DNA of 64,000 nt from Ustilaginoidea virens (lineage: Eukaryota > Ascomycota > Sordariomycetes > Hypocreales > Clavicipitaceae): the NCBI RefSeq assembly GCF_000687475.1, contig NC_057318.1, positions 930,001 to 994,000 on the forward strand, written 5' to 3'. Positions 20,254 through 30,867 of the stretch are shown here, piece after piece. How positions within the stretch are numbered: the stretch's first letter is position 1; every line of letters starts with the position of its first letter. Both the position numbers and the translations under genes were made by a program. The notes beneath the pieces were generated by a model. The model was not told where the DNA came from. It saw only the letters and a program-made list of their open reading frames with translations, and did not search any database.

Positions 20254-21224
20254 TCATACCAGCACCAGCGCCGCGGACACAAAGGCCACCAGGGAGCCGT
20301 GCCCCAGGCGGCGCCGCTCGGCCACGCCGCCCCCGACGGCAGACCGGCCGGTGGCGTCGCTTATCCCGTTCATGGCGTCCAGGGCGGCCACCGGGTCGCC
20401 GCGGGTCCAGAAGTCGACGAGCACAAAGTTGGGCGCCTTGGCCCACTCGCTCCGGCACTGCTGCAGGTGCCTGCCCAGGTTGCCCGGGGCCGCCGCGGCG
20501 GGGCTGTTGACCTCGTCGACGGACGCCAGGTCGGGCACGTCGACGCCGGCCATGACGCGGCTGTACTTGAAGTGGTTGACGAGGCTGAGGTACCCCCCGG
20601 CCAGGGCGCCGGGGGCCGGGTCCGCGCGCGCCGGCCGGTCGACGGTGCAGTTGAAGCCGTCGGCCGAGGTGACCTGGTACGGCGTCTCGAAGACGTGGTC
20701 GAACTCGGGGAGCAGGTACGGCGCCGACGCCGCGCGCTCCATGTTGGTGACAAAGGTGACGAGGCGGCCGCCGGAGCCGATCATGGCCTGCAGCGTGGGC
20801 CAGGCGGCGGCGGCGGCGGCGTCGGACGACGGCGGCCGGTACGCCATGCCGGCCAGGCCGGCGGCCTCGAAGACGGACGCGTAGTCGGCGGCCGGCGCCT
20901 TGGCCGCGTTTACCAGCACCAGGGTGACGACCTCGCGCGGGTGGCGGGCCATCCAGGCGCCGATGCTCGACAGCCACGCCTGCAGGGGCCCGGCGTCGAG
21001 GAGCCCGCACGCCGAGTGGCACATGTCGAGCGCGGAGCCGTTCCGGTGAACCTGCGTCTGGAGGAGGCGCAGCCCGGCGTCGAGGGCGTCGGTGGCGTTG
21101 CGGAACTGGTTGCCCGACAGCGAGTCGTGCGTGCTGCCGTCGCGCAGGAACGCGCTGTCGTGGGCGCCCATGTAGGTGACGGCGTCGTAGCGGCGGCCGC
21201 AGAGGGTCGGCGAGTTGTTGCAGG

Positions 21225-21255
<31 letters not shown>

Positions 21256-21396
21256 GCCGTCGGGGGAGGTGGCCGGCGACGACGACGACGACGACGACGG
21301 CTGCTCCTGGGGGAGGGCGCGCTCAGAAGAAGAGGCGGCTGCCAGCGCCGCCTGGACGACAGACGACGCGAGCAGGACGACAGACGATGCGAGCAT
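20254..21396 (-). CDS. Secreted PLC-like phosphodiesterase, probably GPI-anchored
   Basis: A single exon encodes 380 residues from the ATG at 21396. The longer upstream frame begins only at a GTG and was not used. Residues 1-21 form a signal peptide (MLASSVVLLASSVVQAALAA), followed by a Ser/Ala-rich spacer. The PLC-like TIM-barrel domain starts at CNNSPTLCGRRYDAVTYMGAHDSAF with His79, and the second conserved histidine is His127 in LDMCHSAC. Further family blocks are LDAGLRLLQTQVH, HPREVVTLVLVN and a WTRGDPVAALDAMNG ending. The C-terminus (GSLVAFVSAALVLV) is a hydrophobic GPI-attachment-type tail. The family resembles PI-PLC X domains; the substrate of the fungal cell-surface members is unknown. 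Several paired cysteines fit an extracellular protein. Confidence 0.86.
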
Positions 21397-21713
21397 TTGC
21401 AGAAGGAGCCGTCTGCGCAATGTGTCTGCAGTGTCGACTCCGACTTCTGGGCGAGGACCAATGTCGTCGGCGTCACTCGAGGCCGCTCCAGTACCAGAAC
21501 CAGGAGGAATGGATTCGTTCAAGCAGAGGACGAGAGGACGACGGAGCAGAGACACGAGAAGAAGGCTAGGGAAGAGAGGCGGAAGAGAGACGCAAGAGAC
21601 GGGTGCGGAAGAAAAGAATGACGAGGCAGCGGTGAAATATCGCGAGTCGGACCAACAATCAGCTTTCCCTGCTGCCCAGGGGGCGAAAAAGGCACCAGCC
21701 AACACCCAGCACA

Positions 21714-21715
<2 letters not shown>

Positions 21716-21748
<33 letters not shown>
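21716..21748. repeat. (CAG)11 trinucleotide repeat
   Basis: Eleven CAG copies in the probable 5' region of the PLC-like gene (CTG in its sense). Confidence 0.95.
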
Positions 21749-21749
<1 letters not shown>

Positions 21750-22090
21750 TCCGTCAACTTCTCAACCTTGACATTTGCGCCAGCCCGCCACGACGACGCG
21801 GCCGAGTGCCTGAGCCCTGACTGTCCCAGCCCCCGAGCTGTCATGCTCATGTTCACGTTCCCAGCAGACGCTGGCCTGACGTTTGACGTTTGACGTTTGG
21901 CGTGGCTGCTGCGCCGCGGCCAACGTCACCGGGTGGAGACTGCCCTGCCCGCCAGCTGCCACGGCTGCCATGGGTCATGGTGACGAGGCTGTTGGCTGGG
22001 CCCGCCGGGCGGTCTCAGGTCTTATTGCATGTATCTGGTATCTGGTACATAGCAGCAGCTGTCAAGGCCGTTGGATCATGGGCGTCTGGT

Positions 22091-22126
22091 GGGCGTGGGC
22101 GTGGGCGTGGGCGTGGGCGTGGGCGT
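22091..22126. repeat. (GGGCGT)6 hexanucleotide repeat
   Basis: Six perfect copies of GGGCGT. A second array of the same hexamer occurs at 55614-55637. Confidence 0.95.
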
Positions 22127-22620
22127 GGGATCAAATTTCAGGGCGGTGCAGGGCTGGGCTGCGAATGTAAGCGGTACCGTATGTACCTACCAGGCTAGCA
22201 GGTACTAGGTGCCAAGCAGCCAGGGGTGGGTCTGGTTTCGGTGCATGCCATCAAGCTCATTTCCCCAAGAAACGGCCGGCATACGGGACATCAAAGCACA
22301 TATGTACATACATAGCAGGCCCATCTCCGACACGGATTGCACCGCCGTCTACAGGAAGCCGCGCCTCACCTCGGGGTTTCATACGCCCTGGCCCGTTAGG
22401 CTTGGACAGGCAAGGCGGCCAGCCCAGCCGTGCTGTCGGCGACTCGGCGACTCGGCCGTGCCATGTTGACATGCTCATCATTGGGCTTCGCTGATGTCTT
22501 GTGGACTCATTCATCACCGCTCGGAAAGCTATTCTGGCCCCCTTCCCCCCATGCCAGGCCCCTCGGCAGATCTCCCCAACAGGTTCGTCACAGTAGTTGC
22601 TTGCCCGGCCGTCCGGCGCC

Positions 22621-24282
22621 CTAATCTGCGTCTCCCGCTGGCTCGTCCCCCTCTGCCCCCGCCTTCGCAGCGGCTGCCATGCCCTCGAGTTTCTTTTGGC
22701 CCTCCTCCGTCGTCGCGTCGATAATGTCTTCTTCGAGGCTGAGAATATTCGCCTAGCCCGCGCCTTCCAGTCAGCTTTGCCAGCGGCCGCCGTCCGTCGA
22801 CCGGGGAGCAGGGCGGGAAGGGGGGGGGGGGGGGGCGCCGCAACTTACCTCGCCAAACAAGGCCACCATTTCCTCAGCCTCGTCGACCTTCATCCCGCCC
22901 AGAACCTTGTTGACCTGATCCAGGTCTCCCGACTCCAGGGCCTTCTTCATCTCCGGGCTGAAGCCTTCAAAGATTTCGCGCGCCTTCCTCTCGTCGCCAT
23001 CCTGGCTGTCCGCCGCCGGCACCTTGATCTGGATGACGGTGCCCGGCTCCACGGCGTGGAGCTGGATCTGCTCGACGCCCTCCTCTGCCGCCCCCTGGGC
23101 TCGCTCGGCCAGAATCTCTCTCGATCGGTTCCTGATGCGCATGTACGTGTCCTGGACGTCCTTGTAAAAGACCTCCTGGGCCTGGTGGCCCTTTGTCGTG
23201 ATTCGCCTGAAGAAGAGGCCCACGCCGTCTTTCCCCAGCGCCCGGCAGTACTGCAGGAGCAGAGCCTGGTGGACGCACTGCCGAGAGTAGTCGTCCTTGC
23301 GCTCCAGCGCCGCGTCAAACGCCAGCACCAGCAGCCCGTCTGTTTCCCGCTCCGTCAGGATCTGCGGGTTCTGCGAAATGTACTGCAGGCTGGCGGCGTA
23401 GTCTTTGACGGGTATCAGCGCGAACCGCTTGGCAGCTGCAGATGCTTCCATGTCCTCCTCGTCACCGTCCGCGCCCCCCTTGGAGCTCGCGGCTGGGGAT
23501 CCGCCAGAGGCGGCAAAGTTGGGGTTCAGCAGCTGGACGTCTGTCGAGGCAGCATCCTTCTTCTCGGCCGGCGCCGGCTTCGAAACGTGGGAGCTGTCGA
23601 ATCCCGTGTGAATGTCGTCGCTGGTAATCTTCTTGCCTTCTTCCTTGACCAACTTGTCCAGCTTCTCCGCGGTTTCCTTTTGCAGCCGCTGGATTTTCTT
23701 GGCGTGCCCTTCCAGCTCTCCGATCAAGGCGTCGTACCGCTCCGCCTCCTTCTTCTCGCCAAGCCTCTGGGCGACCTCGTCAATCAGCCCCGCGAGCATC
23801 TGCGAGTACGTCGCGGGTGCCGAGCCGTCCCCCTGTAGTCCCTCTGGCCGCGGGGGCACAGCGTCCGCCGTCGGCCCGGGGTTCGTTTCCAGCAGGGCCT
23901 TCAGGGCGACGTCGGCCGCAGCGTCGTCGGCCGAGCCTCTTGCTTCCGAGGCGTGGCGTCTGAGCGATGCTGTCATGGCCGAGAGCCGCTCGAGCAGGCC
24001 ATCGTGGATGACGTTCTCGTATCTGTAGGCTTCGATCTGGAGCTTGCGCTGCTGCCGTTCCTGGTGAATCTGGCTCTGCTTGGCGCGGATGAAGGACCTC
24101 TTGTCTACGTTGGGGTGCACTTCAATGTCGGAATCGTCGCTGAGCTCCAACGCGTCCTATCGCCAAAATGCCGAATCAGCTGCACCATAATACGCCAAGC
24201 AATCAAGACAGGAGGCGCCTGCACGATCGCAAAGACCCATGGCTAAGAGCGAGCGTACCCATTTGCTGTAATCAACGGGCAT
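22621..24282 (-). CDS. Cdc37, Hsp90 co-chaperone for kinases
   Basis: Exons 24282-24259, 24156-22849 and 22752-22621 give 487 residues. The N-terminus MPVDYSKWDALELSDDSD is the Cdc37 signature, with Ser14 and Ser17 in the CK2-site context known to control its activity, then IEVHPNVDKRSFIRAKQ. A coiled-coil N-terminal kinase-binding domain leads to the Hsp90-binding middle domain, and the C-terminus (SLEEDIIDATTEEGQKKLEGM) is typical of fungal members. The 8-codon first exon and 44-codon last exon were found from the conserved ends. Introns are 102 and 96 nt; the second contains a G16 run on the plus strand (C in transcript). Cdc37 loads protein kinases onto Hsp90 in the cytosol. Confidence 0.97.
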
Positions 24283-25185
24283 TTTGGACCACCTTGCTTT
24301 GCTGCCCCTGCCCCCAAGTTTTCAAGATTCCACTAGCGCGCGCGCAAAAGCTTTGGTTTTTTTTTTTTCTTGGGTTTTGGTTTTTTCCCCCTGTTGGCCA
24401 AAAATGACAAGGCAAGGCAATAAAAGCGACGACGGCGTGGATGCGTCGTCTGTGATGGGTTGATGATGGATGTATGGGGCCTGTCACCAGTCGTCCTCCT
24501 CCGAGCGCAGGAAGTTTCTGGATTCTCGCTGTCCCTCCCAGCCTTTCTCCGTGGGGCAACTGCACCTGACTGGCATGACAGCCCTGCTACACAAACAGCG
24601 CCCCGCCATCGCCACGCCACACATGATCATTTAATTACCAAGGTACTCCGGAGTCCGGACAATGTAGATGCCTACAAAGGTAGACAGACAGACACATTAG
24701 GCACCCAAGATCAAGGAGGGGTCAACGTGCTTAATCAAGAGGTTATACATTGTCCCATCAGATAGGACGTCTACCCAGGAAACGCCGTCAAGCATCATGG
24801 CCAGGCGCCCCCCACTTAGATTGTTGTACAAGAGTCCTGTCGCTACCCTCCCAAGAATATACAGGTTGTTTTTTAAAAAGAAAAAAAATGATTAAGTCAA
24901 TAATAAATCAATAAATCAATAAATCAATAAAATAAAAAAAGAGATAAACGAACAAGAAAACAACTTTTTCTCACGGGTTAGCAGCCCACATGATGTTCTA
25001 GTCCCCCCTTTAAACATCCCATACGCCAATTACCCGAAAGCTGGAAGAAAAAAAAGAAAAAAAAAGAAGAAGCAAGAAAATAGCGCAAGCAAGCCGAAGA
25101 CGGTGAAAGTTGTACCAAACTCCGAGCGCCACGCCACGCCTTGTTTGCTCAAACCGTTGGAACCTCGCTGCAAAAGTGTCTTTAC
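24283..25185. other. Intergenic region between CDC37 start and MOT1 end
   Basis: 900 bp. An AT-rich part at 24870-25080 contains ATAAATCA-type repeats and A runs and is probably the MOT1 3' UTR and terminator. No gene is seen. Confidence 0.6.
24903..24930. repeat. ATAAATCA-type 8-bp tandem repeat
   Basis: About three and a half copies of ATAAATCA downstream of MOT1, in very AT-rich DNA. Confidence 0.85.
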
Positions 25186-28100
25186 TCATGACATGGTCTT
25201 CATGAAATCGTCCAGATCGAAGCTTTCCTCGTATTGCTTGTTGTCCCATAGCTCGCCCAAGTCGTCAAGCCATGCTTTCTTTCCGGGCTGACGAAGATCA
25301 CCCGTCTCAATGTCCACCATGTCTTCCTCGCGCCCATCCAGCTCGTTTTGCGGCTTGTCAGATATCAGGTTCGGCCCCGCATCGCCGAGGTTAAACAGGT
25401 CCAGAATCTGGTCGGTATCCATTGTGGCTAAGCCTGCGTTTTGCTGGTTCACCACGGTCGAGGCCACGTCAATCTTGAATCGCTGGAGACTCAAAATCTT
25501 CTCCTCCAAGGTGCCACGCGTGATCAAGCGGTACACATTGACCACCTTTTTCTGCCCGATACGGTGGGCGCGGTCCATGGCCTGCAAGTCCTTTTGCGGA
25601 TTCCAGTCATGCTCCACGAAGATGACGGTGTCTGCGCCAGTCAGATTGAGTCCGAGCCCGCCCACGCTCGTCGTCAGCAGCAGAACGTCATACGACGGGT
25701 CGCTGTTGAACTTGTTGACAATGTCCTGCCTCTTGTTGGCTTCGACCGATCCGTCTAGTCGAAGATGAGACACTGAGGGGAGAAGCTCCTTCAGAACCTT
25801 GTTCTGAACCATGTCGAGCATTTCCTTCATTTGGCAGAAAATAAGAGCCCGGTGTGGTTTGATTGGCTGGTATAGGGGGTCGCTCGCATCGCCGTCGTCG
25901 CCACCGATCCCGCAGTCGACCAGCAAGTCTCGGAGCGCTGTAAGCTTGGGTGCATGTATCGCGTCTTCAATCGCCGTGCCTTGCTTCTGCAGGATCCTTT
26001 GCGTTTCTTCGTAAACCGGACTTCCAGGTTTCACCACCATGGCCGGCGAGTTGCACAGTTTTCTCATGTATTGCAGGGCCTGGAAGATGTGCTGCTTGGC
26101 TTCCTTGTCGTCCCGCCCTGCCTCGGACTGCAGTTTCTTGCCCTGCTTCTTCGTAAAGTCCTCGAAAAGCTTCTTTTGCAAATCGCTGAGATCGCAGTAG
26201 TAGTTTTGCAATATTTTGGGCGGCAGGTCGTTGAGCACCTCTTCCTTCAGGCGACGAAGCAGGAACGGTAATACCTGCTTGTGAAGGGCTTCAATAGCCA
26301 ATGCACCGGCTTCTTGTTCCTTCGACGATGCTTTGCTGAACCGGCTCGCAGCGATCGGTTTAGCAAAGCGATCCAAGAAGACCTTCTCCGCTCCGAGGAA
26401 GCCTGGCATGAGAAAGTCAAACAACGACCATAGCTCGAGCACATTGTTTTGAATGGGCGTTCCGGTGAGGATGAGGCGATGGTTACTGGCCAGCCGCTTC
26501 ACAGCTTGCGTGATTTTCGCCTTGGGATTCTTGATCAGGTGACCTTCGTCGAGAACCACGTAGTTCCAGCTGTGCTTGTCCAAGACATCAGTGTCGTTTC
26601 TGCAGACGTCGTACGATGTCACCACTACATCCGTCTCTCCCAGCTTATGCCGGATGGCCTTTCGCTCAGCAGGTGGTCCCACGTAAGCCGTCACCGTCAG
26701 GAAAGGCGCATACGTCTTGATCTCTTGTTGCCAATGGCCCGAAAGAGTCGGCGGGCAAACGATGAGCGACGGCAGCGGCCGAACATCAGCAGCCCCCGTC
26801 TTGGCAAACTCTTCCTGGCGCTGGTGGTGATCACTTGCCACGATGCAAATCGTCTGGAGCGTTTTCCCCAATCCCATGTCATCGCACAGAATGCCGTGCA
26901 GGTGATACTTGTTGAGGAAGTGGAGCCAGTTGACGCCTTCTTGTTGATACGATCGGAGCTCAGCCTTGATAGCAACTGGAATCTTAAACTCTTCGACCTT
27001 TTTGGGATCCAAAAGCTGCGCAATGAATGTTCGTTCTCGGTCTCTGCCTTTCAGGAGCTCCTCCGACAGGCCAGGCGGGTCCGGAATGCCGGCTTCTAGA
27101 GGAACCAGCTTCACCAGGGTTGCAAACGATGTAGTCGCAATCAGTCGAATCTCGTGGTCGGAATCGCTCATCCTTCCAAGAACGGGAACAATCAGGAAGA
27201 TGACGTATGGCAAGATCGCATCACCCATGACGGCGATCAAGTGATAGATGGCCTCGGTCACGCCTTGTCGGAAGTTCAAATCTACCGGATTGCTGATCGA
27301 TGGAAGAACTTTCTCGACAAGCGCAGTCATGCCCTCGACTGTGATGACGCTGCAGATGGTAGCGAGGCATTTCGCCGCCATGTAGCGGAAAACTGACAGC
27401 TCCGAATGCAGGGCTTTGATAACCAGAGGCAACAAGCCCATGACGAAGGGGTGTAGGCCTACATCGAGTGTCGGCATCATTGTTCGAATAACGGATAAGG
27501 CGTCCACGATTTCTTGGCCAAACACCTCCTCGGGATCCCTGGCCTGCGGCGGTAGTTCACCCGAGAAAGCCTTGACCAGCGGCTCTTCCATGAAAGTTCG
27601 AAGGCTCGGAACTATGTCAAACAGCTTAGCTCCATAGGCTCTAGACAGTATCTCGAGAGCTTCTTTGGCTCCTCGTCTCGTGATGCGAGCGGCTTTGGCC
27701 TCCTTTGCCCACTTGGCTGCATCTGCATGGTCGACTCTATCCTCTTCCTTTTGCATCGAGAGGATGCAAGAAGTCTTGGCTGCGTGGACGGGAAACTCGG
27801 GGGTCTCGGCAACTTCGACGCAGGAGAACTTGACGAGATTAGCAACCACCTTGTCTGCAGGACCCTTTCGGCCCTTGTCGGCAAAGAGTCGGACAAGTTT
27901 GGCAATGCTCGCAGATGATCGAGTCTGCAGGAGTTGGCTCTCTTCGGTCTTGACGGAATCCATGATGCCCTTGATCAATGGACTTGGTTTCTTGGGTAGA
28001 AGATGCATTGCAACCATTGCACAGGCAGCGCCGGCCTTGATTCTGACGTCTCGAGCCGCCTTGAAGGATTTGGCCTCGTCTATTGCCGATATTGCATTGT

Positions 28101-30867
28101 TCCTCGCATCGGCTAGTTGCTGACTAGCAATCAAACGTTGACCTGGGGGCATCATCTTCTTGAGCTTCTCGAAATCTTCATTGACACATTTCTCCGCAGT
28201 AGCGACAGAAAATGCGCTCGGTCCCGCTTCTGGCTCGCCTTGGACAATTACCGGCAATACCGGGAGCTTGCTGTGAGAGACCTTGCCATGGTCACGGAAG
28301 AGGAGGATGAGTTGCTGGCATTGTGTCCTCGCGCGTTGAACAAAGTTGACCAAGTCCCCGTACGAAGATGGACGATCGAGTTCGATGATGCGTTGCAGGT
28401 GCTCGGTATATCTTGAAGATGCATCAGTCGTTTGACTATGCGAAGCAAACTCGTCTATCACTATGCAGGCTGTGAGCTGGGTGGAAGAGAAGGCCGAGGT
28501 CAGTCCAGGTACGAGTAACGCGTCAAAATCATGGAGACTCTGAGCAGGGACCAAGGACATCATCTTGCCCATCGCCGCCGCAGCATAAGTTCGAGACCGA
28601 ATCAAGACATCCATGCCGACCAAATCGACATCGCCTTGCATCATGTGACCATCGACATCATGAGTGACGCCCGTCGAGACGGGCTCCTCCGTTTTCGTAG
28701 ACCTCCGACGTCGTTTCGGAGCTCTGCCTACCGTTTCAGGTGAAGACATTCGCCGGCCGTACGACGGTGCCATACCTTGGGCCAAGTACGTTCCTCCAGA
28801 CGGTTTCTGGAACAATGCGGTATTCATCGGGATAGGGTTCCGCGAGATGCCAATAGGGTGAAGAGTAAGCTGCATAAGAGGATCGATATGAGGTGCGAAC
28901 TCGTCTGAAAGGACAGCTGGATCCTTGGCGAGGCTGGTGATTAGAGCATCCCACAGTTTCAACGACATATTGAGCGTTTCTTGGTCTCTCTCGACTAGAA
29001 TGTTTTGGAAGATGAGCCTGAGAATCCTGCCGTTCAGCCAGCCACGAGGGGTTTCACCACCCAACGTAGCAAAGGTCAGCAATGCCTTCAGCACAGCCAG
29101 ACGCACAGATGTGATCGTGTGCCGTAAGAAGGGATAAAGCCGAGGGACCAAGAGTGTAAAAGATCGCTCGTCGTCTTGCGCTGCAGAAGCTCTCATGGCG
29201 TCAAGAACCTCCGGGAAGGCACAGAGAGTCGCGAGAAGATCCATGATACGGCCAGTGCTTGCGCTGAGATCGTCGCCGAGATTGGACAGGCTTTCCCAGA
29301 CGATGCTAGTAAGACTATCCAACTGGTCTGGTCGCATCGTAACGAATTCCTTGGCCATGGGAATGAGGGTCGCAGCGCTCACGGAGCGAACGTCGTCATC
29401 CAGATCACCCAATCCCTTCATGACAGCTCTGATGATGCCATCAATCATGTCACCGTCCTGTAACAAGAGGTCTTTTCTTACTGCGACGACGTATCGAAGG
29501 CCAATCATGCCTCCGTGGCGCACAGCCCAGATAGGGCGCTTCAAGTCGAGATCCTGCTGCATTACCATGCGATAGAGAGTGCGATAAATGTCGTGTACAG
29601 ACGCCGGGGGGACATGTTTCAGCACAGAGCCCAGAGTTTGCCCAACAGTTTCCCTGATTGGGGCAACAGAGGTGTCTGAACTATAATCGGTAAAGCGATC
29701 CAGCATCAAAACGCAGCAAAGGCGACAGGCAAGGTCGTTGAGCCATTCGCAGTTGAGGGCGTCGTTTTTCTCTTTGGATATCCCTCGCTCGCGGCCTGCG
29801 CCTGCACCATGAACTCGTAATATTTCCCTCAACCCCATTGCAGCTCCATGCCGAGTCTCCCAGGACGGATCGAAGAGGTCAATTTTGAGAAAGTCGCACA
29901 GTCGTTCATACGGCCACTCGACTCCTTCCATCTCTTCTTCCATTTCCAGCTCTGATTTGATCGGAATGACTGATCCTTTGAACTCACTGACAACCTTGGT
30001 ATCCTCATCGACGTCAGCGGGGCGCTCGAGGTTGAAGTAGTCATTCATTTGGCCGTTCCTCTTGAGTTCACCTTCCGCTTTAGCAGCCTCATCGCTACCC
30101 AGCCCTTCCGACCCAAGCGTAGCCGAGCGTCGGAGAGAAAGATCGCCGAAGCCCCCTTTTCCTTGCGAAGCCTTCATAACTTCTCTCTTCCGTTTTCTCT
30201 TCAGTACGTTCAACTGTCTCGAACTGAGCTGTGATTCCTCTCCCGTTTGACTTTGTGAGATGCTATCGCTTCTTATCGGGCCACTACCATTGCTGCGGTC
30301 CATAGGAGTTGGGGGCACGGTATGTCCGTCTGACGGGACGGGTAAATCTTGGTCTTCAAACTTTCGGCCCAGAAGACCCAGGCGCCCCAAAAGCGTTTTT
30401 TTCTGATGTGTTAAGCGCGCCTGAGGATCCAGCGAGGCCAGACTGTATTCAATGCCTCCTCCGCGAAGCAATTCCCGGCCATACTTCAAGATTGAGTTGA
30501 CATCGAGTGAAGAGAATCGTAGCGTTTCTTCACCTGTAGAGATGATAAGCTCCTCACTCTCTTCCTTCTTGATGTGACCATTCTTCTCAGCCGCATCTTG
30601 GTCACTCTTCAGTGCTGGGGTGGCGTCGTCTGCATTTGGGTCATAGAGCGGCGCATTTTCGACAATCTTGCCGATAGCCTTGGCCGCAGTACTGCGAGTT
30701 TCCCAGTCCTTATGGCGAAGATAGGGGACAACCCGAGACAAGAGATTGAAAAGCTCGTCAGGATGTTGCTTTTGCCAGTCAGCGAGCTGATTGACGGCAG
30801 TTTCTCGAATTAGCCTGGTGCTCCCGGTTTCAAGGATAGTCACCAGCCGATCCAGTCTTGACGCCAT
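25186..30867 (-). CDS. Mot1/BTAF1, TBP-removing Swi2/Snf2 ATPase
   Basis: One uninterrupted frame of 1893 residues starts at the ATG at 30867 (MASRLDRLVTILETGST); the frame upstream begins only at a TTG. Length matches yeast Mot1 (about 1870). The N-terminal 1250 residues are HEAT-repeat-like (LIRETAVNQLADWQKQHPDEL, KDWETRSTAAKAIGKIVENAPLY) and wrap TBP. The Snf2 ATPase follows: Walker A DDMGLGKT at 1329-1336 (Lys1335), Walker B DEGH at 1440-1443, and helicase C motifs including HRIGQKKVVNVYRLITRGTLEEKIL. It ends FDLDDFMKTMS. Mot1 uses ATP to strip TBP from DNA and so redistributes transcription initiation. Lack of introns in 5.7 kb is unusual among its multi-exon neighbours. It is divergent to SMC3 across 2.9 kb. 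Confidence 0.97.
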   Translation of the reverse strand: MASRLDRLVTILETGSTRLIRETAVNQLADWQKQHPDELFNLLSRVVPYLRHKDWETRSTAAKAIGKIVENAPLYDPNADDATPALKSDQDAAEKNGHIKKEESEELIISTGEETLRFSSLDVNSILKYGRELLRGGGIEYSLASLDPQARLTHQKKTLLGRLGLLGRKFEDQDLPVPSDGHTVPPTPMDRSNGSGPIRSDSISQSQTGEESQLSSRQLNVLKRKRKREVMKASQGKGGFGDLSLRRSATLGSEGLGSDEAAKAEGELKRNGQMNDYFNLERPADVDEDTKVVSEFKGSVIPIKSELEMEEEMEGVEWPYERLCDFLKIDLFDPSWETRHGAAMGLREILRVHGAGAGRERGISKEKNDALNCEWLNDLACRLCCVLMLDRFTDYSSDTSVAPIRETVGQTLGSVLKHVPPASVHDIYRTLYRMVMQQDLDLKRPIWAVRHGGMIGLRYVVAVRKDLLLQDGDMIDGIIRAVMKGLGDLDDDVRSVSAATLIPMAKEFVTMRPDQLDSLTSIVWESLSNLGDDLSASTGRIMDLLATLCAFPEVLDAMRASAAQDDERSFTLLVPRLYPFLRHTITSVRLAVLKALLTFATLGGETPRGWLNGRILRLIFQNILVERDQETLNMSLKLWDALITSLAKDPAVLSDEFAPHIDPLMQLTLHPIGISRNPIPMNTALFQKPSGGTYLAQGMAPSYGRRMSSPETVGRAPKRRRRSTKTEEPVSTGVTHDVDGHMMQGDVDLVGMDVLIRSRTYAAAAMGKMMSLVPAQSLHDFDALLVPGLTSAFSSTQLTACIVIDEFASHSQTTDASSRYTEHLQRIIELDRPSSYGDLVNFVQRARTQCQQLILLFRDHGKVSHSKLPVLPVIVQGEPEAGPSAFSVATAEKCVNEDFEKLKKMMPPGQRLIASQQLADARNNAISAIDEAKSFKAARDVRIKAGAACAMVAMHLLPKKPSPLIKGIMDSVKTEESQLLQTRSSASIAKLVRLFADKGRKGPADKVVANLVKFSCVEVAETPEFPVHAAKTSCILSMQKEEDRVDHADAAKWAKEAKAARITRRGAKEALEILSRAYGAKLFDIVPSLRTFMEEPLVKAFSGELPPQARDPEEVFGQEIVDALSVIRTMMPTLDVGLHPFVMGLLPLVIKALHSELSVFRYMAAKCLATICSVITVEGMTALVEKVLPSISNPVDLNFRQGVTEAIYHLIAVMGDAILPYVIFLIVPVLGRMSDSDHEIRLIATTSFATLVKLVPLEAGIPDPPGLSEELLKGRDRERTFIAQLLDPKKVEEFKIPVAIKAELRSYQQEGVNWLHFLNKYHLHGILCDDMGLGKTLQTICIVASDHHQRQEEFAKTGAADVRPLPSLIVCPPTLSGHWQQEIKTYAPFLTVTAYVGPPAERKAIRHKLGETDVVVTSYDVCRNDTDVLDKHSWNYVVLDEGHLIKNPKAKITQAVKRLASNHRLILTGTPIQNNVLELWSLFDFLMPGFLGAEKVFLDRFAKPIAASRFSKASSKEQEAGALAIEALHKQVLPFLLRRLKEEVLNDLPPKILQNYYCDLSDLQKKLFEDFTKKQGKKLQSEAGRDDKEAKQHIFQALQYMRKLCNSPAMVVKPGSPVYEETQRILQKQGTAIEDAIHAPKLTALRDLLVDCGIGGDDGDASDPLYQPIKPHRALIFCQMKEMLDMVQNKVLKELLPSVSHLRLDGSVEANKRQDIVNKFNSDPSYDVLLLTTSVGGLGLNLTGADTVIFVEHDWNPQKDLQAMDRAHRIGQKKVVNVYRLITRGTLEEKILSLQRFKIDVASTVVNQQNAGLATMDTDQILDLFNLGDAGPNLISDKPQNELDGREEDMVDIETGDLRQPGKKAWLDDLGELWDNKQYEESFDLDDFMKTMS

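Larger units (their letters stand above)
21397..22620. other. Intergenic region upstream of the PLC-like gene
   Basis: 1.2 kb between the PLC-like start and the CDC37 end. The frame upstream of the PLC ATG stays open to about 21705 but has no ATG and includes the (CAG)11 tract. A (GGGCGT)6 tract and TACC/GGTA-rich words lie further right. No gene is seen. Confidence 0.55.

Noticed and set aside
20299..21621. 440-residue plus-strand frame opposite the PLC-like gene
   Set aside because: Low-complexity Gly/Arg/Val-rich shadow; the minus strand has a signal peptide, catalytic histidines and a GPI-type tail.
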